A DNA stretch of 64,000 nucleotides, from positions 1,116,001 to 1,180,000 of the forward strand of contig NZ_CP120233.1 in assembly GCF_030012985.1 (NCBI RefSeq), written 5' to 3'. Shown in pieces: positions 24,485-33,729 of this stretch (its first letter is position 1; every line of letters starts with the position of its first letter). The position numbers and the translations under genes are program-made. The notes under the pieces are model-generated. The model was given only the letters and a program-made list of their open reading frames with translations. It was not told the origin of the DNA and did no database searches. Source of the stretch: Microbulbifer sp. VAAF005 (GTDB taxonomy: Bacteria; Pseudomonadota; Gammaproteobacteria; Pseudomonadales; Cellvibrionaceae).

Positions 24485-25403
24485 GAACCCTAAAAGCTCT
24501 TGCTTATTCTTTTACTTTCTCAGCATATAACCTTCATCTCACTTGAGATGAACTCTTAGAAATGACACAAACTTTCTTTTTCCGTCAGCAAGCTCCACCG
24601 ACTCAAATTGCTGGCGGGCTTCTCTCACACTGATACCATCTCGAACAGATGCCAAATATAGCCTCCACAACTGGAAACGGCTAAATGACTATATTTCCGA
24701 ACATTTCATCGAACAAAACCTATAAAATTAGCAGTAACCAAATCCATCTAACATAAAAACCCAACCTACATCCTACAGCCGCTCAAGAAAAAATACTTCA
24801 TAACACATACTTATATAGCACCTCCTGAAAATAATGATCCGCGAAACAAGTGACATTTAAAACAATAATTTGACAGGAGTGTACCAAAACCCTTTATGAC
24901 ATCAAAATCCGAGAACATACCAACCGACACAACATACGCCCACAAACACAGATCCAGCATTTGCCTTAAAAAATTTATTCAGACTTATTAAGATGCAGAC
25001 AAGGTATAATAAAACCCTATCAAAAGCCCTTCTTACAATCACTTTTTACCGACAACCGTTATCGTACATGCCGACGATTTGTTACAGGAGTTTCCCGAAC
25101 AAATACTTACTAAAGCCCTAGATAGCAACCACCAAAATTCAACTCAAGAAGGATTTAACACCAAAGCATAGAGATATCTCTTTGTAAACGATGGTGTGAT
25201 TGGCCATTATTGAGGCACCAATGAATAATGAGGTACAAGTAAGTAGCGGCTTGTGAATTGGCTCTTCATATTCTGACTAGAATAGAAAAACCATCGAAAC
25301 CAGACAGAAATACTAACATTACTGACGAAAACAGCTATTAAAAAGCTCCGCCCTAGGCAATCAATGTTGTGCCTGGTATAACCTACAAAAATAGATAATA
25401 CTC
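24485..25403. other. 919-bp AT-rich gap with possible coding remnants
   Basis: No intact gene is visible. Two short stretches look protein-like but lack a start. On the minus strand, about 24690 to 24539, about 48 codons are open, including SVREARQQFESVELADG. On the plus strand, about 25030-25170, a run reads VIVHADDLLQEFPEQILTKA before a stop. These may be fragments of decayed genes, although chance open runs cannot be excluded. Confidence 0.35.
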
Positions 25404-25856
25404 ATGAAAAAGTTGATTTTCTTTCTACTATTTTCTAGCTGTGCAAATGGAACATCTATAGAGCCTGCAACACTGGGACAGTTTCTAGAAAGCACCGATC
25501 ACGTTCCACATGCTCTGGTTCAAAAGGTAGATATGATCACCTCAAGCGGAGAAATCACCTTTAATCCAGATGGGAGAACCAGTCCCTTATCAGGGAATAA
25601 GATTAGGCTCCATGTTAAATTGATGCCAAATGGTGTAATTAAAAACAATCTTGATCATGTCCCCCCGGAATTTTACGTAGAATTTTGGGAAATGTGGCAC
25701 TATCAACTCGGCAATATCCAAGGGTCATCATTAGGCGGAGAATTTATTTTTCTGCTGAGAGATCCAAACTTAAACAAGGTATACCCCCGGTATTTTATGA
25801 GAAAAACAGATGAAAAACCTAACATTATTGAACTACTGAAGAAGCTATCTGACTAA
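25404..25856 (+). CDS. Small exported hypothetical protein, probable lipoprotein
   Basis: 150 residues. A short Lys-starting signal (MKKLIFFLLFSSC) places Cys13 in a lipobox-like position (LFSSC). The mature part shows GEITFNPDGRTSPLSGNKIR and an FYVEFWEMWHYQLGNIQG stretch, with no recognised domain. Probably a periplasmic or outer-membrane-anchored protein. The RBS is weak, and the gene stands alone in an AT-rich region. Confidence 0.6.
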   Translation: MKKLIFFLLFSSCANGTSIEPATLGQFLESTDHVPHALVQKVDMITSSGEITFNPDGRTSPLSGNKIRLHVKLMPNGVIKNNLDHVPPEFYVEFWEMWHYQLGNIQGSSLGGEFIFLLRDPNLNKVYPRYFMRKTDEKPNIIELLKKLSD

Positions 25857-26039
25857 TTAATGCTACCTCTAAATTCACCCTTAAATTTTCAGTCAGCATG
25901 AAAGTCTCAGTATAATGTTTAAACACTAGATTCTGTATACTCTATTCTAAATATCGCGAAGGGAGGCAACATACAGCTTCTCGGATACTCTTGAATACCC
26001 TGCCACTTTCTCCAGCAACACCAAAAAGGAGTACATGTT

Positions 26040-26639
26040 TTGAAATTAATCACAGGCACTGATTCCACCTGGTCCTTAAGAGTCTGGATATGCACCCAAA
26101 TCGCAGGCCTTGACATTGAGATCAAAGCCATAGACCTCTCCAGCCCTAACTACAAAAACGAAGTACTTAAATATTCCCAAGCTGGACTTGTACCTGTATT
26201 GTTGCTTGAAGATACTTACATTCATGATTCACTAGCAATCGCTGAGTATTTTAATGAGCTCTCCAAAGGCATCTTGTACCCTTCTTCAAATATTGAGCGA
26301 GCACAATCAAGAAGCCTATGTGCTGAACTTCACTCCGGTTTTATCGCTTTAAGAAGCAACTGCCCTTTCACTTTAGATAAAAGCAACTCCTCTCCGGATA
26401 TTAACTCTGGAATTCAGGCTGAGTTAAAAAGGATTGAAGATATTTTCTCGAAAGCAAAACTGCCCTTCATGTTCGGCTCTGCTGGGGCTGTAGACGCATT
26501 TTACGCAATACTCGCTTATAGACTATATGTTTATAATATCTCATTAAGCGAGAAAGCTACCAAATACCAGCAAAGTCTTTTGGAGTGGCCAATCTTGCAG
26601 CAAGCAATTGACCTGGCTGCAGAGTGGAGAAACTCATAA
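26040..26639 (+). CDS. Glutathione S-transferase family protein
   Basis: 199 residues with a TTG start. AGGAG lies 8 nt upstream, while the nearby ATG at 26035 is out of frame and ends at once. The N-terminal thioredoxin-like domain contains STWSLRVWICTQIAGLDIEI, GLVPVLLLEDTYIHDSLAIA (cis-Pro loop and Ser glutathione contact) and EYFNEL. A helical C-terminal domain follows, with PFMFGSAGAVDAFYA as the usual N-capping motif. The length and motifs suit a MaiA/YfcF-like cytosolic GST. The substrate is unknown. Confidence 0.85.
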   Translation: MKLITGTDSTWSLRVWICTQIAGLDIEIKAIDLSSPNYKNEVLKYSQAGLVPVLLLEDTYIHDSLAIAEYFNELSKGILYPSSNIERAQSRSLCAELHSGFIALRSNCPFTLDKSNSSPDINSGIQAELKRIEDIFSKAKLPFMFGSAGAVDAFYAILAYRLYVYNISLSEKATKYQQSLLEWPILQQAIDLAAEWRNS

Positions 26640-26819
26640 TTAAAGCTGTCACCAAATGTCGCTTTGGAAATTTCTTATCAACTCATCGATTACAAGGTTG
26701 GCTGTAGCCAGCCTTGTAGTTACAACAGTATCAACACGGCGAAAATTTGTAAGTTATTTACCTAATTTGCCATAATCACTAATAAGGCAATCAATCTTAA
26801 AGGGCCTCGGATAAGATAC

Positions 26820-28247
26820 ATGCTTATATCCAGCCTACACTTAAGTACTGAGCAAGCAAGAAGCGCCACATCTCAAACTACTTGGCTAGCCATTATCAGC
26901 CTCCTCTTAGGCGCAGCCTGTATTCAGTTAGTTATCATGCGCTTTTTTAATGGGCAAATGGCACCGGATGTCTTCGCAAGTTTATTACATCAGCTTGTAC
27001 AGACTAAGGGCACACCTGCACTTGTCAAATCACTGGTCAGCTACCTTATCCCCTACTCAGCTTTTGTGACCTATACACTCCACCTGGCACTATTGCTTGC
27101 TGGAACCCTCTTGATATTGCGTGTTTTTATTGTTTTGGGCGCGACACTCATGTTTTTCGGCTTTATCTTGCTGTGGGGGTTGACTTACATGGGAGAAAAC
27201 AGCTGGTACTTCGAGTTTTTGTCACCTGCGTTATTTGCCTTAATCTTGGCAGTTAGCATTTACAAGCTCCATAAAGACTCTCAATACAATTTTCGTTCTC
27301 GGTTTTTAGGCGCGGTGATAGCACCGAGAGTAAGCCTATTAACCTGGGGTTGTGCGATTGTTGTAGCATCTGCTCTCTTATTTGGGGTCTTTACAATGTC
27401 ACGCAATGGTGGCGATTACGTATTCACTGTAAGCGCCCTATCCAGCATTACCATTGCCATTTTATCAATAGCTTCAAAGTATTTAGACAAGTATCGAAAT
27501 ACTCCCCCCAAACAGGATTCAACTCCGATATTAGGGCGCTGGATTGATCTTTTTACCTTCACCATCGGGGTAATGTTAGTCTTTCAGGTTTTTGAGGATG
27601 GGCTATTAAATTGGTTTACTGTAGAAGGGTACCGAGGTCTCATTAACTCCTATGTCGAATACGGGAATACACCGTATTGGTATCGGGGAGCCTTGGCCTG
27701 GGTAGCGGATCACGCCGAGATCTTTATGCCAACCCAGAGAGTATTCGAGACCTTTGCTGCAATCTGTATGGTAATTTTAGTCTTTCGATTTCCAGTTGTA
27801 CTGCTGGCGACCGGTCTCTTTGCCATTCTCTCTTTTACGGAATTTGGAGTTACGAATGCTTGGCCTCCCGCACCAGGCAAGCCTCCCGCCTGGGTATTTG
27901 AACTACTGCTTACAACATCGGTTAGCTTTACCTGCGGTCTCTATTACTTACTAGATGCTATTGCGCACAAATCCTGGAAGCATTGGATATTGGGTCCCAA
28001 AATATTTGACTCAATATCAGATTTCAATAAGTGTTTTTTATTTATTTTCTTACTTATTATCGAAGTAATTATATTTTCCTCCACTCCCATACAAGAGGAG
28101 ACCAAATTCATTGCACTTCACTTCTCAGCACTGTCACTTATTCCTTTATTCTTCATTATGATCATTCTGGATAAATACCGAGCAATCACACCCAATATAG
28201 ATTTTTATACCAACCCAAATGGGAAAAATCATAACCAACTACCGTAA
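26820..28247 (+). CDS. Integral membrane protein with two DoxX-like halves
   Basis: 475 residues with about ten hydrophobic segments. The N-terminal half (about 15-145) resembles DoxX: one helix, a polar loop (MAPDVFASLLHQLVQTKG), then a cluster of three helices ending GENSWYFEFLSPALFALILA. The second half (about 235-375) repeats the layout, with GLLNWFTVEGYRGLINSY and, near its end, AWVFELLLTTSVSFTCGLYY. An internal duplication is likely. DoxX-like proteins are linked to membrane redox or sulfur chemistry, but the catalytic role here is unknown. Confidence 0.65.
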   Translation: MLISSLHLSTEQARSATSQTTWLAIISLLLGAACIQLVIMRFFNGQMAPDVFASLLHQLVQTKGTPALVKSLVSYLIPYSAFVTYTLHLALLLAGTLLILRVFIVLGATLMFFGFILLWGLTYMGENSWYFEFLSPALFALILAVSIYKLHKDSQYNFRSRFLGAVIAPRVSLLTWGCAIVVASALLFGVFTMSRNGGDYVFTVSALSSITIAILSIASKYLDKYRNTPPKQDSTPILGRWIDLFTFTIGVMLVFQVFEDGLLNWFTVEGYRGLINSYVEYGNTPYWYRGALAWVADHAEIFMPTQRVFETFAAICMVILVFRFPVVLLATGLFAILSFTEFGVTNAWPPAPGKPPAWVFELLLTTSVSFTCGLYYLLDAIAHKSWKHWILGPKIFDSISDFNKCFLFIFLLIIEVIIFSSTPIQEETKFIALHFSALSLIPLFFIMIILDKYRAITPNIDFYTNPNGKNHNQLP

Positions 28248-28452
28248 GCTCCCACCTACTTTGGCTTTAAGTAATAAACCCTATAAAACGGACGTTTGTG
28301 CAATTTATATGGCCGGCAATATTGCAGCAACAACTAACAGGAGTAATTCCACGGTACAATGTGGGCATAAGCGAATATTGGTAGCCGAGGCCCCTTCGCC
28401 TACGAACTTCCTCTGATAACGTTATAGAAATTTTATTGGGTTAATTTGCGTC

Positions 28453-29337
28453 ATGAAGACTCTTCATCTGGTAATTTTATTTAGCATCCTGTCTATTTTT
28501 TCTACTTATGTGGCAGCAGAGAGAATTAAGATCGACAACTCTCTCACTATCCACTACGAACAAGCGGGTAATGGCGATACGACAATCATCTTTATTCCCG
28601 GCTGGATGATGTCTACAAAGGTTTTCGAGCATCAACTTGCCCATTTCAAGGACTCCACCAAGTATCGCGCGCTAGCTTATGATCCCCGCGGCCAGGGCAT
28701 GTCATCCAAGCCTGTTGAGGGCCATACTTATCAGCAACACGCTCGAGACTTAGCTGCACTGATTGACAAGCTGGGGCTTGATAGCGTGATTCTCGCGGGC
28801 TGGTCCTATGGAGTGACCGAGCAACTGGCCTATCTCAACCAGTTCGGCACTGACAAGATAAAAGCCATGATTATGATCGACACTGGCCCGGATATTTCTG
28901 GGGCCAGCCGGGACGAGTGGGTCTGGTATCTGAATGATGATTCAGACGGATACTCGCGCTCATTCACTGAAGGGATTATTGAGGATCGCGAAAATGTGAT
29001 TGCAGAGTTCGTCAAATGGATGCTTGAAAATCCCACTGCGGAAAATATTGCCTGGGTGTCTAATATCGCCAATCAAACCTCTAGCAGCGTCGCCGCAATT
29101 ACCAACGCTACTGGTTTTTACCTCGACTACAGCAAAGACCTTATCGGCCTTGAAGGGAAGATTCCCATGCTGTATGTGGTACGAAATGAAGTTAAGGAAG
29201 TGGCTGACAAATGGATCAAATCTAATACTCCTTCCGCCACTACCGCTTATATGGGAAAGCATATGATGTTTTGGGAGAGGCCCGATGAATTCAATGCAAT
29301 GGTCGATCAATTTCTGGAGAATATAGAAACTAAGTAG
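28453..29337 (+). CDS. Exported alpha/beta hydrolase
   Basis: 294 residues with a signal peptide (about 1-22, ending YVAAE). It has an alpha/beta hydrolase fold: oxyanion-loop sequence IIFIPGWMMS, the YDPRGQGMS strand and loop, nucleophile elbow LAGWSYGVTE (Ser about 118) and catalytic His in YMGKHMMFWERP near the end. The acid is probably the Asp/Glu after the LYVVRNE strand. It is likely periplasmic or secreted; the substrate cannot be read from the sequence. No operon partner is evident. Confidence 0.85.
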   Translation: MKTLHLVILFSILSIFSTYVAAERIKIDNSLTIHYEQAGNGDTTIIFIPGWMMSTKVFEHQLAHFKDSTKYRALAYDPRGQGMSSKPVEGHTYQQHARDLAALIDKLGLDSVILAGWSYGVTEQLAYLNQFGTDKIKAMIMIDTGPDISGASRDEWVWYLNDDSDGYSRSFTEGIIEDRENVIAEFVKWMLENPTAENIAWVSNIANQTSSSVAAITNATGFYLDYSKDLIGLEGKIPMLYVVRNEVKEVADKWIKSNTPSATTAYMGKHMMFWERPDEFNAMVDQFLENIETK

Positions 29338-29357
29338 CATTCACTATTTTGTTAAAA

Positions 29358-29387
29358 TTAGGGCAGACTGACTTCAGCCTGCCCTAA
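29358..29387 (+). terminator. Hairpin after the alpha/beta hydrolase gene
   Basis: TTAGGGCAG and CTGCCCTAA form a perfect 9-bp stem with a 12-nt loop, 20 nt after the stop. The following T tract is short. The rest of the 338-bp gap to the next gene shows nothing clear. Confidence 0.6.
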
Positions 29388-29675
29388 GCTTTAAGTCTGC
29401 AGGCCCTACTTCTTCGACTTACCCCCGCTCAACAAGGCATATCTCCTAGTCAAGGCACTTGACATCTAAAGGGTCAGTAAATAGATTTAAGTCATATAAC
29501 AATAAATTGGCAACTTCTTCCGGCACAAACATCGGCGCACGTCGACACGAGTACCCTCTACTGAAAATACCTGACAAGCAGGCAAAAGCAGCTTTCTTCA
29601 ACCAGTTTTAGCTGGTTAATTTAACCCGAACTTTAGTATTACACCCTAAAATAATACCCACATGGAGAGTGGAAA

Positions 29676-30731
29676 ATGAGAGTTCTATTTTTAGCCTTGA
29701 TAAGTGTGTGCTCGCTGATAGCAAATGCTTCAGATTTTATTCTCGCACAAAAGACGGAAATCAAATCAGATTTCCTTGGTGAAAACCGAACCATCTTGGT
29801 GAAACTTCCCGAACAATATAAGGATAATGACAAAGAATATCCTGTGCTCTACGTATTACATGCTCAGTGGGACATGCTTTCTACTTTGTCTACTATCGAT
29901 TTACTTGAAGGCCAAGTGCCCAATTTTATCGTGATTGGTGTAGAGGGAATGGGTAAGGAGTTGCGCCCAAATCAAGGTAAATCGGCAGCATTTTCTCAGT
30001 TCCTAGCGGACGAAGTTGTGCCCTATGTCAATACAAACTATCGAACCGCAGATTTTAGTATTTTGTCTGGGCACTCCAACTCTGGCCGCTTCGTACTGGA
30101 CTACTGGCTAAACGACAAAGCACCATTTTCACAGTACTTTGCGTTTAGCCCATCATTAGAGGATAAATATATAACCGGGCGAGTTTCCAATTTAGCACCT
30201 AAACAACTTAAAGAGCTTTCCCCGCTGACCGTGACCATCGCTAATGAGGGGAATCATATGCAAGTCCCATTTGACGAATTGAACCAAGCTCTCGCAAATG
30301 TACCGGGTGCAATCTTTACCTTCCAGAAATTCCCAGAACAATCCCACAGAACGACTAAACATCACTCTATGCAATTTGCCCTTCAACACACTTTTACAGG
30401 GTGGGAACCTACTTACGAACTTAAAGTAAGTGGGTTTGATGGACTGACAAATCACTACCGTAATTTATCAGATAAATTTGGCTTCAAAGTAGTTATTCCC
30501 ACCAATACCCTGCAGCGCTTGATGGCCCACCATGCCATTTCCGACTCTGAAAACGCTGCTAGCGAATTAAAACTCCATATCGCATACACCATTAAAGAAA
30601 TTTCGGGCGGGGTCGATGCCACAGTCGAAACAGCAGACTACTTGCTGAACAATGGCTATGAAGAGGCAGGGGAAACCATATTGAAAGAGATGTGCAACCA
30701 GGCTGAAGAGCACGCTCGCTGCAAAGGCTGA
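29676..30731 (+). CDS. Exported esterase of the COG2819 / esterase D type
   Basis: 351 residues with a signal peptide (about 1-18, ending IANAS). The N-terminal part has KEYPVLYVLHAQWDMLSTL and NFIVIGVEG. The nucleophile elbow is SGHSNSGRFVLDYW (Ser about 131), and the likely catalytic His lies in FPEQSHRTTKHHSM. The C-terminal extension (about 245-350) is helical, with YLLNNGYEEAGETIL suggestive of a TPR-like end. Relatives hydrolyse acyl esters, for example of siderophores or sugars; the substrate is unassigned. Confidence 0.85.
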   Translation: MRVLFLALISVCSLIANASDFILAQKTEIKSDFLGENRTILVKLPEQYKDNDKEYPVLYVLHAQWDMLSTLSTIDLLEGQVPNFIVIGVEGMGKELRPNQGKSAAFSQFLADEVVPYVNTNYRTADFSILSGHSNSGRFVLDYWLNDKAPFSQYFAFSPSLEDKYITGRVSNLAPKQLKELSPLTVTIANEGNHMQVPFDELNQALANVPGAIFTFQKFPEQSHRTTKHHSMQFALQHTFTGWEPTYELKVSGFDGLTNHYRNLSDKFGFKVVIPTNTLQRLMAHHAISDSENAASELKLHIAYTIKEISGGVDATVETADYLLNNGYEEAGETILKEMCNQAEEHARCKG

Positions 30732-30808
30732 CAAAAATCTACTCGAAGGCCAGACACACTCTCAATGTGAAGCGAGCCCACTAAAACTTATCGGAAAGTT
30801 TGCAGAGT

Positions 30809-30853
30809 AAAAAAGGAAGCTACCCGCCCTATCATGATTTAGGTGCGGGCTTC
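30809..30853 (-). terminator. Terminator of the ECF sigma operon
   Basis: On the minus strand, GAAGCCCGC and the partly complementary GCGGGTAGCTTC form a stem followed by CTTTTTT (A run at 30809-30814 on the plus strand). It lies just after the end of the anti-sigma-like gene. Confidence 0.65.
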
Positions 30854-30871
30854 TATAAAGGCAGGCTCTCG

Positions 30872-31246
30872 TTAGCGGCGTGCGGCGAAAATGCCACCGG
30901 TCATTACCGCTAAAGAAGATAAAAGTCCAACACCTACCAAGCTATACAAGCTAATGGATTGCTTGGCCATCTCGGCAACTACCTCACTGAAAGGGAACTG
31001 CCAGGCAATGATCCCTAAGGCAGCTGCTACCGCGATATACTGAGAGTAACTGGAACGACGCTTTGAGCGTTTAGGCTGCGCAGGGAGCGCGGCCATCACG
31101 CGGTCACAAAAACCATCGTTATCCAAATGGGGCTCATTGAACTGGAGCTGTTCACTTAGCCAGGCGTCAAACTCCCGGTCGTTGCCCTCTAATGCCATTT
31201 CACTCAAGGCGTTACCTTTCGTGTTGCGCTGTTCAAAGTTAACCAT
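30872..31246 (-). CDS. Putative membrane anti-sigma factor
   Basis: 124 residues. The N-terminal half is acidic and helical (EFDAWLSEQLQFNEPHL, then FCDRVMAALP), as in proteins that bind ECF sigma factors. Two hydrophobic segments follow (about 67-83 and 98-118), and the C-terminus is basic (FAARR). No zinc-binding ZAS motif is present. It starts inside the sigma gene (8-bp overlap), the usual arrangement for a cognate regulator. The assignment rests on position and layout, not on a recognised domain. Confidence 0.6.
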   Translation of the reverse strand: MVNFEQRNTKGNALSEMALEGNDREFDAWLSEQLQFNEPHLDNDGFCDRVMAALPAQPKRSKRRSSYSQYIAVAAALGIIAWQFPFSEVVAEMAKQSISLYSLVGVGLLSSLAVMTGGIFAARR

Positions 31247-31793
31247 TTACCACCTCCTCACGCCAGGGCTGTAGCAAGCTACGCAGCTTGGCCCGAGCAC
31301 GGTTGACATGGGATTTTACCGTACCAAGCGGCAATTTCATAATACTTGCCGCCTCCTCGTGAGAAAAGCCCCTGTGCATACACAGATGGATTGCTTGCCG
31401 TTGCGGGCCACTCAGGGTATCCATCGCGGCAGTGAGGTCCCTAGCCATCCCTAACTGCCGGGATTCTTCAATAGCCTCATCGGCCTGAGCCCTATCCACT
31501 GCCTCTTGATCCACATCGGGCATATTCTTACGCTTGTGGCTCATGACGAGATTATAGGCGATACGGTACAGCCAGGTGCTGAAGCGGGCATCCCCCCTGA
31601 ACGCCGGCAACGCCTTATAGGCCTTAATAAAGGCCTCCTGCGCCATATCGTCTGCCAGACCCTGGTCACCATCACACAGCTGTCGGAGCGAGTATCGCAG
31701 CTGAGATTGATAGCGACGAACCAGCTGGGCGTATGCCCGCTGGTCCCCGTCTTTGACGGCCCGCCTGATTAATTCCTCGTCATTGAGGTCCAT
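31239..31793 (-). CDS. RpoE-type ECF sigma factor
   Basis: 184 residues. Region 2 (about 20-95) includes GLADDMAQEAFIKAYKALPA and FSTWLYRIAYNLVMSHKRK, typical of the -10-binding segment. Region 4 (about 125-180) includes HEEAASIMKLPLGTVKSHVN, the helix-turn-helix. The start is 11 nt after the stop of the DUF6249-like gene, and its end overlaps the anti-sigma-like gene. The operon probably answers an envelope signal; target promoters were not identified. Confidence 0.9.
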   Translation of the reverse strand: MDLNDEELIRRAVKDGDQRAYAQLVRRYQSQLRYSLRQLCDGDQGLADDMAQEAFIKAYKALPAFRGDARFSTWLYRIAYNLVMSHKRKNMPDVDQEAVDRAQADEAIEESRQLGMARDLTAAMDTLSGPQRQAIHLCMHRGFSHEEAASIMKLPLGTVKSHVNRARAKLRSLLQPWREEVVNG

Positions 31794-31804
31794 ACTCGCC
31801 TTTC

Positions 31805-32599
31805 CTACACCTGCTTGTTATCAAGCTTCCAGTTCACATAGCGAGCCACACCGATAAACAGAGGGATCAAGCCGAGACTGCCTACTCCAATACCCGCAAG
31901 GGCTGAGAGTGAGATGAATACTGCAGCGCCTATTGCGATCAGAGTGATACCGCGATCACTGGAGCTATTTGGCTCTCTCTCATCCAAAAGATCAATTAGC
32001 TCCGGGGGCACATCCCGACCATCAGCAACCATCTGGTTGATATTACTCATAACCAGTTGTTTCTTGCGATAGCTGCTGCGCGTTACCAACCAGACAATAA
32101 ACACTGGCATGCCAAATACACAGAGCAGCGCTACTATTGGGATTACAGATGAGTCGTCACTTCCAGAGTGGTGTGAGTCATGGTGATCCCAGTGCCTACC
32201 CCGGTAGTCACGACTTTCCGATAACCTGATTCTGACATTGTCCGGTACGCTATTCAGGGTATCTTCAGTAACCTTGCCGTCTACATCCAGAATGCCCTTG
32301 CTTTTCAGCCGTTCAATAATTTCCTGGCTTAGGGGGCCGCCAAATTCCTGCCCCAAGTCAACCCGAACCTCACTTTTCTCACCATTCTCGCCTTCGGATT
32401 TGATCGTGAGAACACCATCCTCACGCAATATACGGACGCGGGTTTCAGATTCGGAGGCCTCCACACCTGGCGGCGGCGGGGGCTCTGGGACAAATGAGTC
32501 CTCCTCCTGGGCCCAGCTGCCCATGCTTATGCTGGATGCCGCAATGGCCACCCAACAGCAGATGACTGCCTGGAATGATTGTTTATTTCTCGCTCTCAT
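31805..32599 (-). CDS. Exported membrane protein with DUF6249-like C-terminus
   Basis: 264 residues. A signal peptide (about 1-30, ending SWAQE) leads into a Pro- and Glu-rich segment (PEPPPPPGVE) and a periplasmic region (about 50-145). Three hydrophobic segments follow (about 150-170, 217-236, 240-256). Between them, SSYRKKQLVMSNINQMVADG and DVPPELIDLLD match the DUF6249 family seen near ECF sigma factors. It is probably a sensor or modulator for the downstream sigma/anti-sigma pair; that role is inferred from the operon. Confidence 0.65.
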   Translation of the reverse strand: MRARNKQSFQAVICCWVAIAASSISMGSWAQEEDSFVPEPPPPPGVEASESETRVRILREDGVLTIKSEGENGEKSEVRVDLGQEFGGPLSQEIIERLKSKGILDVDGKVTEDTLNSVPDNVRIRLSESRDYRGRHWDHHDSHHSGSDDSSVIPIVALLCVFGMPVFIVWLVTRSSYRKKQLVMSNINQMVADGRDVPPELIDLLDEREPNSSSDRGITLIAIGAAVFISLSALAGIGVGSLGLIPLFIGVARYVNWKLDNKQV

Positions 32600-32659
32600 T
32601 ACTTACTCTCTAATCATTTTCGTTATCAGTGGTGTAAACCGTCGTTGGGGGGAGGTGAC

Positions 32660-32950
32660 CTACATCACCATCATTCGAGCCTTGGAGTAGGGGTAAGCCA
32701 TTCCTCCTCGGGGCTCCTTTTCCTCAGCAATACGCACAGGAGTTAGCCGGCTAACCTTCTCACTCTTATCAGTGCACTCACCAAGCTTCCTAAGTATTTG
32801 CTGATCAATTTTCTGTGTGAGCTCTCGGTGAATCCCATCCTGGGAAAGCGTCAGCTCGGAGGCATTAACCTGACCCACTTGCAGAGCCGCAACTATTAGA
32901 GATAGCGCGACGCAAAATTGTACCTTTTTAGTTGATCTCGCAGTAAACAT
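32660..32950 (-). CDS. Small exported hypothetical protein
   Basis: 96 residues. A signal peptide (about 1-30, ending QVNAS) precedes a short mature part with LTQKIDQQILRKLGECTD and one Cys, ending in a basic, Met-rich tail (KARMMVM). No family is recognised. It lies 60 nt upstream of the DUF6249-like gene on the same strand and may be the first gene of the sigma-factor operon. Confidence 0.55.
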   Translation of the reverse strand: MFTARSTKKVQFCVALSLIVAALQVGQVNASELTLSQDGIHRELTQKIDQQILRKLGECTDKSEKVSRLTPVRIAEEKEPRGGMAYPYSKARMMVM

Positions 32951-33120
32951 TGTGATCTCCCGTTTTTCCCTTGCACGCCACTATGACGATTCGTGGAGCC
33001 CAGTTGGATGCAGCTGTATATTTTTTTTTACGCCAACACTTGGAACCACCTTCTAATGGTCATCACTGGGCTGGAACGATCGGATAAACTCGGAACACAA
33101 TACGGAATGAGAACTTCGAT

Positions 33121-33729
33121 ATGACAACCCCTGATGATGTCCTGGTTTTTTGGTTTGGCAGCACTGATATTCGTGGCAACTCTATTGCTGCGGAGAAGCA
33201 GGGTTTATGGTTTGCCGCTACTCCGGAAGTGGACGCCGACATCAAGACAAGGTTTGGAGCTATTGCCGAGTCAGCGCAGCGTGGAGAGCTGGACCATTGG
33301 CAGCAAACTTTGAAAGGCGAACTCGCCTTGCTACTGGTATGTGACCAACTATCCAGAAACATTTACCGGGGCACCCGCCAGGCGTTCGCTGCAGACTCCC
33401 AAGCTCTGGCAATTACAATGTCGCTGATTCAGCGCGGAGAGGCCCCGAATCTTGGGCTCTACCAGCAGGTATTCCTGGGCATGCCGCTAGAGCACAGCGA
33501 AGACCTCGTGACCCAGCAACACTCGGTAGACTACTTTCGACAGTTGCAGCAAACCTTCGCAGAAGACAAAATTGCCTCGCCCTATCTCGACACTCATTAT
33601 CGATACGCCCTTGCCCATCAAGAGGTCATCGAGCGATTTGGGCGCTTCCCTCACCGCAATGCGGCTTTGGGTCGCACTTCCACTCAAGCAGAAAAAGAAT
33701 GGCTGGCTCAAGGGGGCGGCTTTAAATAA
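33121..33729 (+). CDS. DUF924 family protein
   Basis: 202 residues. The N-terminal DVLVFWFG, the WFAATPEVDADIKTRFG stretch, LALLLVCDQLSRNIYRGT and GLYQQVFLGMPLEHSEDL are hallmarks of DUF924, an all-helical, TPR-like soluble family of unknown function. RFPHRNAALGR near the C-terminus is also characteristic. The stop overlaps the LysE-type exporter start by one base (TAATG), so the two are co-translated. Confidence 0.88.
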   Translation: MTTPDDVLVFWFGSTDIRGNSIAAEKQGLWFAATPEVDADIKTRFGAIAESAQRGELDHWQQTLKGELALLLVCDQLSRNIYRGTRQAFAADSQALAITMSLIQRGEAPNLGLYQQVFLGMPLEHSEDLVTQQHSVDYFRQLQQTFAEDKIASPYLDTHYRYALAHQEVIERFGRFPHRNAALGRTSTQAEKEWLAQGGGFK

